64,000 nt of DNA, taken from NCBI RefSeq assembly GCF_001463745.1, contig NZ_BBWJ01000039.1, forward strand, positions 1 through 64,000, read 5' to 3'. The notes beneath the pieces were generated by a model that was given only the letters and a program-made list of their open reading frames with translations, had not been told where the DNA came from and ran no database searches. This document shows positions 38,494 to 47,377 of the stretch, piece by piece. Within the stretch, counting starts at the first letter, position 1. Every line of letters begins with the position of its first letter. The translations under genes were made by a program, and so were the position numbers. This DNA comes from Aureimonas sp. AU22. GTDB lineage: Bacteria > Pseudomonadota > Alphaproteobacteria > Rhizobiales > Rhizobiaceae.

Positions 38494-39270
38494 TCAGTTC
38501 GCGAGGGCGACCGTCCTCAGCACGGTATCGTCGAGCCAGACGTGAACTGCCTGACCACGCATCTTGGGGTCGATGTCCTCGGCGGTCTTGTAAAGACCGT
38601 CGATCGCGATGAGCTCCGCCTCCAGTTTGCGGCAGAAGATGCGGGCATTGGCGTTGCCTGCCGAGCCCGCCAGCGCACGGCCACGCAGCGCGCCGTAGAC
38701 GTGGATCGAACCGCCGGCGATCACCTCGGCACCGGAGGAAACGGACCCGAGCACGGTCACGTCGCCTTCCGGAAAGATGATCGACTGGCCCGAGCGGACC
38801 GGCTCCTCGATCAGCAGCGAGGGGGTCGTCGCGACATGCGTCGCGCGCACCGCGTCCGGCACCTTGGGGCTCTCGGCCGTCGCCTTGACGTCCAGGCCTT
38901 CCCGAGCGGGCGCAGCCCCTGCGGGTGCGTCCGGCACCTCGATGTCGGCGGCGTTGCGGCCACCCTTCATCTCCGGCGGCATGCCGGGCGCCAGGATCGA
39001 CGGCAGCGCGCCCTCGATGCCCATGACCCGCACGTTGCGCTTGCCGAGCTCCGCGAGAAGATCGGCGAGCTGCTCGCGCGTGATCGGCAGACCAGCCACG
39101 TCCAGGACGATCGGACGCCCCAGGAAGAAGCCGGTCGAACGGCGAGCGAGGTCGTCCAGCTGGTGAAGCCAGTCGCCGAAGGGGAGCTCGGGCGACAGCA
39201 CCAGGGCCAGGAAGGACCGGCCGCGAAGACGGACCGCTTTGCGTGTGGGTAAGGCTTCGGTCATCTTCAT
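38494..39270 (-). CDS. minC: septum site-determining protein MinC
   Basis: A 258-residue division inhibitor. The N-terminal domain (about 1-105) binds FtsZ; the linker is Ala/Pro-rich (PDAPAGAAPAREGLD); the C-terminal beta-helix domain has VRSGQSIIFPEGDVTVLGSV and GGSIHVYGALRGRALAG with the MinD-binding RSGQ motif. It is first in the minCDE operon. A TTAA-N7-TTAA element sits 38 bp upstream of the start. A second in-frame ATG (39264) is equally possible. Confidence 0.96.
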   Translation of the reverse strand: MKMTEALPTRKAVRLRGRSFLALVLSPELPFGDWLHQLDDLARRSTGFFLGRPIVLDVAGLPITREQLADLLAELGKRNVRVMGIEGALPSILAPGMPPEMKGGRNAADIEVPDAPAGAAPAREGLDVKATAESPKVPDAVRATHVATTPSLLIEEPVRSGQSIIFPEGDVTVLGSVSSGAEVIAGGSIHVYGALRGRALAGSAGNANARIFCRKLEAELIAIDGLYKTAEDIDPKMRGQAVHVWLDDTVLRTVALAN

Positions 39271-39307
39271 TAACGTTTCGTTGCTGGCCGATCTAAACGC
39301 CTCAGCC

Positions 39308-39322
39308 TTAACTGAGGGTTAA
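39308..39322 (-). promoter_or_regulatory. CtrA-type binding site upstream of minCDE
   Basis: TTAA (39308-39311), seven bases CTGAGGG, TTAA (39319-39322): an exact match to the CtrA consensus TTAA-N7-TTAA, placed 38-52 bp upstream of the minC start in the only intergenic space of the operon. CtrA is the alphaproteobacterial cell-cycle master regulator and is known to control min genes in some rhizobia. Confidence 0.75.
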
Positions 39323-39352
39323 CTGTCGCAGCACGTGCGAGCCTTGCGTCGG

Positions 39353-39387
39353 AACCAAAACGAAACGGCCGCCCCTCGGGCGGCCGT
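39353..39387 (-). terminator. intrinsic terminator after the SDR gene
   Basis: ACGGCCGCCC (39365-39374) pairs with GGGCGGCCGT (39378-39387) with a CTC loop. Read on the minus strand it is followed by TTCGTTTTGG. It ends the SDR transcript just before the min promoter region. Confidence 0.82.
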
Positions 39388-39415
39388 CGCGCAGGACCGA
39401 AAACCTCGTTGTGGC

Positions 39416-40168
39416 CTAGAGCGCGCCACCCTCCACCATGAAGTTGTTGGCCGTGCACATCGCCGCGTCGTCCGACGCCAGGAACAGCACCATGCGCGCG
39501 ACGTAGACCGGCTCGACGGGCACCGGAAGGCACTGGCGCTCGAGCTGGGCATTGAGGCTCTCTTCGGTCACCCAGAGCTCCTTCTGGCGCTCCGTCATGA
39601 TCCAGCCCGGCACGACCGTATTGACGCGGATCCCATGGGTGCCGAGATCACGCGCGAACGACCGCGTCATGCCGTGCACCGCCGACTTGGCGGTGGTGTA
39701 GACCGGCATGCCGCCGCTCGCCTGCATCCAGGAGTTCGAGCCGAAATTGATGATCGAACCACCCTTGGCGGCGATCATGTCCGGCGCCACCGTCTGGATC
39801 GCGAAGAACGCATGGCGCAGGTTCGCGGCGATCCGCTCGTCGTAGTAGTCGGGGGTCACCGTCTCCCACCCGTGCCGGTCGTCGCGCGCCGCATTGTTGA
39901 CGAGGATGTTGGCCGCGCCGACGCGGCCCTTCAGTCGCTCGAACGCCGTCTTGAGCGCGTCGATGTCGCGCAGGTCGCAGGGCTCGAAAGCGACCTCGGG
40001 CCCGAACTCGGCAGCCAGCGCCTCGCCGCGTCCGGCGTCGATATCGACGAAACCGACCCGCGAGCCCTGCTCGGCGAAGGCCCGAACCACGTCTCGCCCA
40101 ATGCCGGACGCGCCGCCGGTGATAAAGGCGGTGCGCCCTTTAAGGCTCGGATAGTTGGCGAAGGTCAT
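39416..40168 (-). CDS. short-chain dehydrogenase/reductase (250 aa)
   Basis: A classical SDR with the cofactor motif ITGGASGIGRDVVRAF, acidic residue after strand 2 (FVDID, favouring NAD), VNNAARDDRH, and active-site Ser-Tyr-Lys in NFGSNSW and YTTAKSAVHG. The ending MVEGGAL and the ARDD segment resemble sugar dehydrogenases (L-rhamnose, fucose or galactose type) more than fatty-acid reductases. ATG 40168 is used; the frame opens at 40228. It is a single gene; the substrate is inference. Confidence 0.85.
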   Translation of the reverse strand: MTFANYPSLKGRTAFITGGASGIGRDVVRAFAEQGSRVGFVDIDAGRGEALAAEFGPEVAFEPCDLRDIDALKTAFERLKGRVGAANILVNNAARDDRHGWETVTPDYYDERIAANLRHAFFAIQTVAPDMIAAKGGSIINFGSNSWMQASGGMPVYTTAKSAVHGMTRSFARDLGTHGIRVNTVVPGWIMTERQKELWVTEESLNAQLERQCLPVPVEPVYVARMVLFLASDDAAMCTANNFMVEGGAL

Positions 40169-40270
40169 GGTCGATTCTTTCAAAAAGCGCTGCGGTTTCG
40201 CCTGCGGCTTTGCGCTTCCCCACCGCAACGGGTCAAGCGTTGCGCCGCGATAACGCAGACAAGTTTGCGT

Positions 40271-40750
40271 TCAAGCGAACACGCCGCGGTGGCGATTGAG
40301 CCGCCAGACCGAGAGGTTCAACGCGAACGCGACGCAGACCCAGGCGAGATAGGGCACGAGAATGAGCGCCGCGGTCCCGCTCAAGGGCGCGAAGGCCAGC
40401 GCGGTCGCGGCCACCGCCACTGCCAGAAGCCCGATGTCGGCGAGCGCCCAAAGCGGCTTACGCAGGCCGAAGAACAGCCACGACCAAAGGAAATTCAGAA
40501 CCATCTGAAGCCCGAACAGGGCGAACGGCCCCGCCACCCAGCCGGCGTTGCGCCAGACCAGCCAGCCCGACACGGCGATCATCAGATAAAGGATCGACCA
40601 GACGATCGGAAAGGCGCGGTTCGGGGGCGTCCAGCCGGGTTTGCGCAGGCCCGTGTACCACGTCCCCGGCTTGAACAGGATGCCGCTCGAGGCCACTAGG
40701 CCCGATAGCGCCAGGAAACCGAGGAGTACCAGACCGTCCAGAAACGTCAT
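40271..40750 (-). CDS. tspO: tryptophan-rich sensory protein, TspO/MBR family
   Basis: A 159-residue membrane protein with five helices. It carries the TspO pattern: PGTWYTGLRKPGWTPPNRAFPIVWSILYL (here quoted in part), WLVWRNAGW, QMVLNFLWSWLFFGL and the C-terminal LVPYLAWVCVAFALNLSVWRLN. TspO binds porphyrins and heme breakdown products and modulates tetrapyrrole/oxidative responses. The ATG at 40750 gives the standard length. It is divergent from the glycosyltransferase gene. Confidence 0.95.
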   Translation of the reverse strand: MTFLDGLVLLGFLALSGLVASSGILFKPGTWYTGLRKPGWTPPNRAFPIVWSILYLMIAVSGWLVWRNAGWVAGPFALFGLQMVLNFLWSWLFFGLRKPLWALADIGLLAVAVAATALAFAPLSGTAALILVPYLAWVCVAFALNLSVWRLNRHRGVFA

Positions 40751-40862
40751 GTGCCGAACCCTTTGCCGATTGCGCTTGAGGATAGGGTCCGGTGCCAGCC
40801 CTTTCCATTCGCGGCACCGCTCGTTAACTCCTGCCCATCGCCGATCGGGAGCCGCACACCGT

Positions 40863-41984
40863 TTGCCCAAGCTAGCCTTCATCGTCACCGAGGACTGGTT
40901 CTTCGCCTCGCATTTCCTGCCCATGGCCCGAGCGGCCGTCTCGATGGGCCTCGATGTCGTGGTGATCGCGAGGGTCCGTGCCCATGCGCCGGCAATCGAG
41001 GTGACCGGCGCGCGCGTGCGCCCGCTGGAGGCCGAGCGGCGGAGCATCAATCCGTTGGCGGCGACCTCCGCCGTCGTCCGGCTGGCGAGAATCCTGCGCG
41101 AGGAGCAGCCGGACATCGTCCATTGCATCTCGCTGAAGCCTATCCTCGTCGGCGGCGCTGCCTGCGTGCTCGCGGGTCTGCCCCGCCGCGTCTACGCCCT
41201 GACCGGCCTCGGCTTCCTCGGCGCGAAGACGGACCGGACGGGGCGCGCAGCGCGCGCAGCCCTGCGGCGCATCATCCGGGGTCCGCTTTCCTCACCGCAG
41301 ACGCACTTCGTGTTCGAAAACGAGGACGACCCGAAGCTGCTCGGGCTCGATCCCTGCGCTCCCGATGTCACCATCCTCGGCGGGGCCGGCATTGATCCCG
41401 CTGCCTATCCCGCTACGCCGCTACCGTCCGGCAAGAGGCTGCGCGTCGCGGTGGTCTCGCGCATGCTGTGGTCCAAAGGCATCGACACGGCGGTAGACGC
41501 CGTTCGCCAGGCACGCGAGCGGGGGGTCGACGTGACGCTTTCACTCTACGGCGCGCCCGACCCTTCGAACCCCAAGGCAATCCCGCTTCAAACCCTTCGG
41601 GAGTGGTCGGCGCAGCCCGGCATCACCTGGCATGGCCCGACTGGCTCGGTCGCCACCGTCTGGAACGAACACCATGCTGCCTGCCTGCCGTCGCGCGGCG
41701 GCGAAGGCCTGCCCCGCACGCTTCTCGAGTCCGCTGCCTGCGGCCGTCCGTCCCTGACGACCGACGTTCCGGGCTGCCGCACTTTCGTGCGCAACGGGGT
41801 GGACGGGCTCGTCGTGCCTGTGGACGACGTCGAGGCGCTGGCCGGTGCCATCGCGCGTCTGGCCGGCGACCGCTCGTTGGTGGACCGCATGGGCATTGAG
41901 GCGGCGGCGCGCGTGCGCGATGGGTTCACCGAGGCCGACGTCGCCGCGCAGATACAGGCCGTCTATCGCGATCTCCTGCGTTGA
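40863..41984 (+). CDS. glycosyltransferase family 4 protein
   Basis: A GT-B fold glycosyltransferase of about 373 residues. The best start is a TTG at 40863, some 11 nt behind CGGGAG, giving PKLAFIVTEDWFFASHFLPM, the usual GT4 beginning. The C-terminal half has VVSRMLWSKGIDTAVDAV, and the donor-binding EGLPRTLLESAACGRPSLTTDVPGCR with the E-x7-E-type acidic pair. It likely adds a sugar to a lipid-linked polysaccharide precursor. It is followed by a sugar-nucleotide aminotransferase gene. The frame also opens upstream to 40641 without family-like residues. Confidence 0.88.
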   Translation: MPKLAFIVTEDWFFASHFLPMARAAVSMGLDVVVIARVRAHAPAIEVTGARVRPLEAERRSINPLAATSAVVRLARILREEQPDIVHCISLKPILVGGAACVLAGLPRRVYALTGLGFLGAKTDRTGRAARAALRRIIRGPLSSPQTHFVFENEDDPKLLGLDPCAPDVTILGGAGIDPAAYPATPLPSGKRLRVAVVSRMLWSKGIDTAVDAVRQARERGVDVTLSLYGAPDPSNPKAIPLQTLREWSAQPGITWHGPTGSVATVWNEHHAACLPSRGGEGLPRTLLESAACGRPSLTTDVPGCRTFVRNGVDGLVVPVDDVEALAGAIARLAGDRSLVDRMGIEAAARVRDGFTEADVAAQIQAVYRDLLR

Positions 41985-42167
41985 CCGTGCCGCGGCTCAT
42001 CACGTCCCCCGCCGCTGCCGCGCCAAACGTGATGGTGCGATGCGCCAAGTCGCTTGATTTGCCGGCGTGAACGAGTAGCCCTGCATTCCACCCCTTTCAC
42101 CGACCGCGACCGGCCCTGCGGACATCCATAGCCCCTGGCCCGAAGAGCGCGAACCCGAAGGACACCT

Positions 42168-43301
42168 ATGAGCCAGCCCATCCCCTTCATCGATCTTGCC
42201 ACGCAGCGCGACCGGATCCGCCCTCGCATCGAGGCGCGGTTCTCGCGCATCATGGACCAGGGCGCCTTCATCATGGGACCCGACGTCGCCGAACTGGAGA
42301 CCCTGCTCTCGGCCTTCGGCGGCATGGCGCACACGATCGCCTGCGCCTCGGGCACCGACGCGCTGCTGATGCCGCTGATGGCTTGGGGCATCGGCCCCGG
42401 CGACGCGGTCTTCGTGCCGAGCTTCACCTTCGCGGCCACGGCCGAAGTCGTCGGCCTGGCGGGCGCATCGCCGGTTTTCGTGGACGTTCTGCCGGGGACG
42501 TTCAACATGGACCCCGCGCATCTACGGCGCACGGTCGAGGAGGTGGTCGCCAAAGGCGAGTTGACGCCACGCGCGATCATCGCGGTCGATCTCTTCGGCC
42601 AGATCGCGGACTACCCCGCCATCCGCGCCGTGGCCGATGCGTTCGACTTGCGCGTGCTCTCGGACGCAGCACAGGGCTACGGTTCGACGCTGGGTGGCAA
42701 GATGGCCGGCCTCTGGGCGGACGCCGTGGCGACGAGCTTCTATCCAGCTAAGCCGCTGGGCTGCTACGGCGACGGCGGCGCGATCCAGACCGACGACGCC
42801 GAGCTTGCCGACATTCTCCGCTCGATCCGCATCCACGGCGGCGGCAGCGACAAGTACGACAACGTCCGCCTTGGGCTGACTGCTCGTCTCGATACGTTTC
42901 AGGCTGCGGTTCTGATCGAGAAGCTCGCAATCTTCCCGGAGGAGATCGAGGCGCGCATGCGCATCGCCGCGCGCTACAGCGCGGCGCTCGAGGGCATCGT
43001 CGCGCCCCAGACGATTGCCGACGATGTCGTGTCGACCTGGGCGCAGTACACGATCCGTGTGCCGGACGGACGCCGCGACGCCTTCATGTCCTCCTTGAAG
43101 GAAGCGGGCGTACCGACTGTCATCTACTACGGAAAGCCGCTCCACCGGCAGACCGCCTACAAGCACTGGCCGGTCGGCGGCAACGGACTGCCGGTCACCG
43201 ACCAGCTCTGCGCCGAGGTCGTCAGCTTACCGATGCACGCCTATCTCGACGAGGCGATGCAGGATCGCGTCATCGCCGCTTCGCTCGCGGCTCTGGCCTG
43301 A
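42168..43301 (+). CDS. DegT/DnrJ/EryC1/StrS sugar aminotransferase
   Basis: A 377-residue PLP enzyme. It starts PIPFIDLATQRDRIRP; the cofactor Lys is about residue 195 in SFYPAKPLGCYGDGGA; DLFGQIADY and SDAAQGYGS carry the PLP phosphate and ring contacts. The wording resembles WbpE-type aminotransferases that make UDP-2,3-diamino sugars, an envelope polysaccharide building block. It lies 183 bp behind a glycosyltransferase gene. The start follows AAGGACACCT. The exact sugar nucleotide is unknown. Confidence 0.92.
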   Translation: MSQPIPFIDLATQRDRIRPRIEARFSRIMDQGAFIMGPDVAELETLLSAFGGMAHTIACASGTDALLMPLMAWGIGPGDAVFVPSFTFAATAEVVGLAGASPVFVDVLPGTFNMDPAHLRRTVEEVVAKGELTPRAIIAVDLFGQIADYPAIRAVADAFDLRVLSDAAQGYGSTLGGKMAGLWADAVATSFYPAKPLGCYGDGGAIQTDDAELADILRSIRIHGGGSDKYDNVRLGLTARLDTFQAAVLIEKLAIFPEEIEARMRIAARYSAALEGIVAPQTIADDVVSTWAQYTIRVPDGRRDAFMSSLKEAGVPTVIYYGKPLHRQTAYKHWPVGGNGLPVTDQLCAEVVSLPMHAYLDEAMQDRVIAASLAALA

Positions 43302-43415
43302 GACCCCCGCCAGCGCAGACTGGAATTGGAATAATTATCATCTGAATTCAGCATCTTGCGCTGGATAGCTCACGTGATACCACCACCCGTGCGATACATT
43401 CCACGGGGGTCAGCG

Positions 43416-43646
43416 ATGAGCGTCGTCACACCGGTCGAAGTGCTGGCCGTCCTCGGACCGGTCAGCGCGGTGGTGGTTCACGAGATGGTCCGCAATCGCG
43501 TCTCCGTCGCCGAACTGCGCGAGGCGTTACGCCGTCTCCGACATGGGGAGATGGACGACTTCCAGTCCTATGCCGGTCTCGACAAGCGTACGCGCCGTGT
43601 GGTCGATCTCGTCGGTGCGGCCGAGCACCCGGACGCGCGTCCATGA
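43416..43646 (+). CDS. hypothetical protein (76 aa), first of a coupled pair
   Basis: Start chosen at ATG 43416 behind CACGGGGGTC; the frame opens at 43356. The product begins MSVVTPVEVLAVLGPVSAVV and continues with a charged helical part (VSVAELREALRRLRHGEMDDF). It could be a small winged-helix-like or helical protein. Its stop overlaps the next start (ATGA), so the two are made together. The 5' region is AT-rich (ATAATTAT palindrome at 43331-43338). No family recognised. Confidence 0.55.
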   Translation: MSVVTPVEVLAVLGPVSAVVVHEMVRNRVSVAELREALRRLRHGEMDDFQSYAGLDKRTRRVVDLVGAAEHPDARP

Positions 43647-43957
43647 GCGCGCGCACTCCGGCCGAGATCCTGGCCCGCGACCACGAGATCCGGGAGGGAA
43701 CGGCGCGCCTGTTCGAACGGGCGATGCGTGACAGGCGCACCCCGCCGCTTGCGGCTCTCGAGACCTTGGCCCGCGCGCTCGGCGCGGTCTATCGCGACAT
43801 CGCCCGAGCCCATCTCGATCCGGCAGGGTGTCCCTGCGGCTGGACGCCGGGCGAAGGTGACCTGCGGGCCTTGATCGAGGCGCTGCGAAACGGTGCGCGG
43901 CCCGCCCAACCCGTTCTGCCGAGCCTGCAAGGCATGGAGCCCGTCGGGCGGGCCTGA
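43643..43957 (+). CDS. hypothetical protein (104 aa), second of a coupled pair
   Basis: The ATG overlaps the stop of the preceding small gene by 4 bp. The 104-residue product is helical and charged (AEILARDHEIREGTARLFERAMRD), with a CxCGW motif in DPAGCPCGWTPGEGDL and a following LIEAL helix. Two cysteines four residues into a Gly/Pro-rich loop could bind a metal or a cluster with a partner. No family recognised. It precedes cysK by 127 bp. Confidence 0.55.
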   Translation: MSARTPAEILARDHEIREGTARLFERAMRDRRTPPLAALETLARALGAVYRDIARAHLDPAGCPCGWTPGEGDLRALIEALRNGARPAQPVLPSLQGMEPVGRA

Positions 43958-44084
43958 CGACCCTGCCGATGCGGTCCCTGAAATCGCGTTGCGTCGGACG
44001 GCTTTCCGGCAGCATGCCCTTCCTTGTCTCGCTGGGTGCCGCACCTTACCGTCTGCCACAGACGAATCCGGCTGCCAGGACACC

Positions 44085-45122
44085 ATGCCCAGATACAACG
44101 CCGTCATCGACGCCATCGGCAACACGCCGCTGATCCGCCTTGCCAAGGCCTCGGAGCTGACCGGCTGCGAGATCTACGGCAAGGCCGAGTTCATGAACCC
44201 CGGGCAGTCCGTGAAGGATCGCGCCGCGCTCTTCATCATCCGGGACGCCGAGGCGAAGGGTCTGCTGCAGCCCGGCGGGACGATCGTCGAAGGCACGGCA
44301 GGCAACACCGGGATCGGCCTCGCGATGGTGGCCGATGCGCTCGGCTACAAGACCGTAATCGTGATCCCCGAGACGCAGAGCCAGGAGAAGAAGGACGCGC
44401 TGCGCCTATGGGGCGCCGAGTTGATCGAGGTTCCGGCCGTCCCCTACAAGAACCCGAACAACTACGTGAAGCTGTCCGGGCGGCTCGCCGAGCAACTGGC
44501 CGGGACTGCGCCCGGCGGCGCGATCTGGGCCAACCAGTTCGACAACACGGCCAACCGCGACGGGCATGTCGTCACGACCGCCGAGGAGATCTGGCACCAG
44601 ACCGACGGGCAGGTCGACGGCTTCGTCTGCGCCGTGGGCACCGGCGGAACGCTGGCCGGAACCGCGATGGGTCTCAAGCGCCATTCGGGTCACATCAAGA
44701 TCGGCATCGCCGACCCGATGGGCGCCGCGCTCTACAGCTACTACACGTCCGGCAAGTTCGCCTCGGAGGGCACGTCGATCACGGAAGGCATCGGCCAGGG
44801 GCGCGTGACGGCCAATCTCGAGGGCTTCGCGCCCGACTTCGCCTACCAGATCCCGGACGAGGAGGCGCTGCCGATCATCTTCGACCTGATCGCAGAGGAA
44901 GGCCTGTGCCTCGGCGGCTCGTCGGGGGTCAATATTGCGGGCGCGATCCGCATGGCGCGCGAGATGGGGCCGGGCCATACGATCGTGACGATCCTGTGCG
45001 ACTACGGCAACCGCTACCAGTCGAAGCTCTTCAATCCCGCGTTCCTGCGCGAGAAGAACCTGCCGGTGCCAGGTTGGCTTGAGCGAAAGCCCGCCTTCGC
45101 GATCCCCTACGAGGCGGCTTGA
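44085..45122 (+). CDS. cysK: cysteine synthase A
   Basis: A 345-residue PLP-dependent beta-replacement enzyme making cysteine from O-acetylserine and sulfide. PLP Lys44 lies in FMNPGQSVKDRAA; the substrate loop is GTAGNTGIGLA, the PLP phosphate loop GTGGTLAGTA, and the C-terminal SSGVNIAGA. The variant wording (AVIDAIGNTPLIRLAKASE) is the alphaproteobacterial CysK form. ATG 44085 is used although the open frame extends into the upstream small gene. It is followed after 2 bp by an AlaX-type gene. Confidence 0.95.
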   Translation: MPRYNAVIDAIGNTPLIRLAKASELTGCEIYGKAEFMNPGQSVKDRAALFIIRDAEAKGLLQPGGTIVEGTAGNTGIGLAMVADALGYKTVIVIPETQSQEKKDALRLWGAELIEVPAVPYKNPNNYVKLSGRLAEQLAGTAPGGAIWANQFDNTANRDGHVVTTAEEIWHQTDGQVDGFVCAVGTGGTLAGTAMGLKRHSGHIKIGIADPMGAALYSYYTSGKFASEGTSITEGIGQGRVTANLEGFAPDFAYQIPDEEALPIIFDLIAEEGLCLGGSSGVNIAGAIRMAREMGPGHTIVTILCDYGNRYQSKLFNPAFLREKNLPVPGWLERKPAFAIPYEAA

Positions 45123-45124
45123 CC

Positions 45125-45859
45125 ATGGCGCGCACCGAGGCAGCCTATCTCGACGATGCCTATCTTTCGACGCTGGAAGCGCGGGTCCTCGCGCACGAGG
45201 GCGAACGCGGGATCGTGGTTGATCGCTGCAATTTCTACCCGGCGGGCGGCGGCCAGCCGGGTGACACCGGCTCGATCGAACTCGGCGACGGGCGGCAGAT
45301 CGCGGTCACCGACACGCGCTACGGCGAGGACCGTGCCGCCATCGTCCTGCATCTCGGCGACGGCGACCTGCCCGCACCGGGCGAAACGGTGGTGCTGCAT
45401 GTCGACTGGCCGCGCCGTTACAAGATGATGCGCATGCACACGGCGCTGCACCTCCTGACGGTGGTCTGCCCCTATCCCGTCACCGGCGCGGCGGTCGGCG
45501 AGGACGAGAGCCGGCTCGACTTCGACCTGCCGGACGCCGACACGGACAAGGACGAGGTGACGAAGGCTCTCGCCAGGCTCGTCGCGGAGAACCACAAGGT
45601 CTTCACGCGCTGGATCACCGACGAGGAGCTGGATGCCAACCCAGGCCTGGTGAAGTCCGCCAACGTGCGCCCGCCGCGCGGCACCGGACGCGTGCGCGTG
45701 GTGGCGATCGGCGAGGACGGCGGGGTCGATTCCCAGCCCTGCGGCGGAACGCATGTCGGCGAGACGCAGGAGATCGGCGAGATCCACGTCGCCAAGATCG
45801 AAAAGAAGGGGCGTACCAACCGCCGCTTCCGCCTGCGTTTCGGCCGGCTCCCAGCCTGA
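45125..45859 (+). CDS. alaX: alanyl-tRNA editing protein, AlaX type
   Basis: A 244-residue trans-editing hydrolase that removes serine or glycine from mischarged tRNA-Ala. The zinc site is visible as H-x3-H in RMHTALHLLT and as Cys/His in SQPCGGTHVGETQEIG. The N-terminal ARTEAAYLDDAYL and FYPAGGGQPGDTG strands match AlaX-M, which includes the glycine-rich motif. It starts 2 bp after the cysK stop, so the two are tightly coupled. The downstream gene is a sulfurtransferase, so the three form a short cysteine-centred operon. Confidence 0.93.
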   Translation: MARTEAAYLDDAYLSTLEARVLAHEGERGIVVDRCNFYPAGGGQPGDTGSIELGDGRQIAVTDTRYGEDRAAIVLHLGDGDLPAPGETVVLHVDWPRRYKMMRMHTALHLLTVVCPYPVTGAAVGEDESRLDFDLPDADTDKDEVTKALARLVAENHKVFTRWITDEELDANPGLVKSANVRPPRGTGRVRVVAIGEDGGVDSQPCGGTHVGETQEIGEIHVAKIEKKGRTNRRFRLRFGRLPA

Positions 45860-45882
45860 AACCTCTCTTTGCGAGGCCTCCG

Positions 45883-46770
45883 ATGAGCAGCAACCCGTTC
45901 CTGATCTCCGCCGAGCAGCTGGCGGACGAGATCGGCCGCCCCGGCCTTTCGATCGTCGATGCCTCCTGGTATCTGCCGGCGCAGAAGCGCTTCGGGCACC
46001 CTGAATTCCTGGCCGGTCATATCCCGGGCGCCGTCTTCTTCGATCAGGACGCGGTGGTGGACCGGACATCGGACCTGCCGCACACCCTGCCCTCCGCCGA
46101 GACCTTCGCAGCGGCGGCCGGTGCGCTCGGGATCAGCCACAGCGACACGATCGTGGTCTACGACGGCATGGGACTGTTCAGCGCGCCGCGCGTCTGGTGG
46201 ATGTTCCGCACCTTCGGCGCCAGAGACGTGCGCATCCTCGACGGCGGCTATCCCGCCTGGATCTCCGGGAGCCGGCCGGTGGAAACGGGCGAGCCCGAGG
46301 TGAAGCCCGCGCGGTTCGAGGCGCACTTGGACGCCGCGGCCGTGGCCTCCCTGGAAGAGATGCGCGCCATCGTGAAGGACGGTTCGCGCCAGATCGCGGA
46401 CGCCCGCCCCGCTGGGCGCTTCTCGGCGGACGTGCCCGAGCCGCGGCCCGGCGTTCGTGGTGGCCATATGCCCGGCGCTCGCTCCCTGCCCGCCTCGGAC
46501 CTCGCCGCCGATGGTCGCCTGAAGTCGCCCGACGCGCTGCAACGCCTTTTCGAGGAAGCCGGCATCGATACGGACGCACCGATCGTCACCTCCTGCGGCT
46601 CGGGCGTGACCGCGGCCACTATCAATTTCGCTCTCGCCTCGCTCCACAAGAGCGACGTGAAGCTCTATGACGGCTCCTGGACCGAATGGGGCTCGCGCCC
46701 CGACACGCCTGCCGAAGGCGGACCAGCCGGTAAGCTTCCCCTGAACCGCAGTTCCCGGGACGCTCGCTAG
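45883..46770 (+). CDS. sseA: 3-mercaptopyruvate sulfurtransferase
   Basis: A 295-residue two-domain rhodanese. The N-terminal domain has IVDASWYLP and GHIPGAVFFDQD. The C-terminal domain holds the active site VTSCGSGVTAA, whose CG[S]GVT loop is typical of mercaptopyruvate sulfurtransferases and not of thiosulfate rhodaneses. It moves sulfane sulfur from mercaptopyruvate, a cysteine breakdown product. It lies 23 bp behind alaX in the cysK-alaX-sseA run. Confidence 0.93.
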   Translation: MSSNPFLISAEQLADEIGRPGLSIVDASWYLPAQKRFGHPEFLAGHIPGAVFFDQDAVVDRTSDLPHTLPSAETFAAAAGALGISHSDTIVVYDGMGLFSAPRVWWMFRTFGARDVRILDGGYPAWISGSRPVETGEPEVKPARFEAHLDAAAVASLEEMRAIVKDGSRQIADARPAGRFSADVPEPRPGVRGGHMPGARSLPASDLAADGRLKSPDALQRLFEEAGIDTDAPIVTSCGSGVTAATINFALASLHKSDVKLYDGSWTEWGSRPDTPAEGGPAGKLPLNRSSRDAR

Positions 46771-46852
46771 CCTCCTGTTTGCCCGCGTTCGCAGGTGAAG
46801 CGGTCCCGCTTCGCCCGGAATTGCTTCAGCCCAAGGACTTGAACCGACCTCC

Positions 46853-47377
46853 ATGCGCATTCTGAGGACCACCGTCACGCAGCTCGTGATGCACCAGCCT
46901 CCCGAGCAGCCTTCGCCCGCGCCCCGAAACGGCCGGGCCTACGAGGTCCTGAAGGTTCGCCAGATCCCACTCGCCTACTATCGCTTCCTCTATGCGGCAG
47001 TCGGCCGCGGCCATCACTGGACCTCGCGCAATCTCAGCGACGAAGCGCTGGCGCGAGAGATCCACGCGCCCAACGTGCGCATGCGCATCCTCTACTGCGA
47101 CGGTGCGCCGGCCGGCTGGTTCGAGCTCGACGCCGGTCGCGCGCCGCGCGAGACGCGCCTTGTCCATTTCGGCATCATGCCGGAGTTCCGCGGACAGGGG
47201 CTCGCGCGCCACCTTCTCGGCCACGCGATATCGGCCGGCTTCGAGGAGATGCCGAGCGCCTTGACGGTGGAGACCAACACGCTCGATCACCCGGCCGCCC
47301 TGCCGCTTTATCGCAAAATGGGCTTTCGCCCGGTTTCCACCCGCGAAGTCACGACGGCCGCCCATGACGACGACTGA
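46853..47377 (+). CDS. GNAT family N-acetyltransferase
   Basis: A 174-residue GNAT protein. The acetyl-CoA site is FGIMPEFRGQGLARHLLGHAI, followed by LTVETNTLDHPAALPLYRKMGFRPV, both classical motifs A and B. The conserved N-terminal VRQIPLAYYRFLY...GRGHHWTSRNLSDE links it to a proteobacterial subgroup of unknown substrate. It overlaps the next gene by 14 bp. Confidence 0.9.
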   Translation: MRILRTTVTQLVMHQPPEQPSPAPRNGRAYEVLKVRQIPLAYYRFLYAAVGRGHHWTSRNLSDEALAREIHAPNVRMRILYCDGAPAGWFELDAGRAPRETRLVHFGIMPEFRGQGLARHLLGHAISAGFEEMPSALTVETNTLDHPAALPLYRKMGFRPVSTREVTTAAHDDD

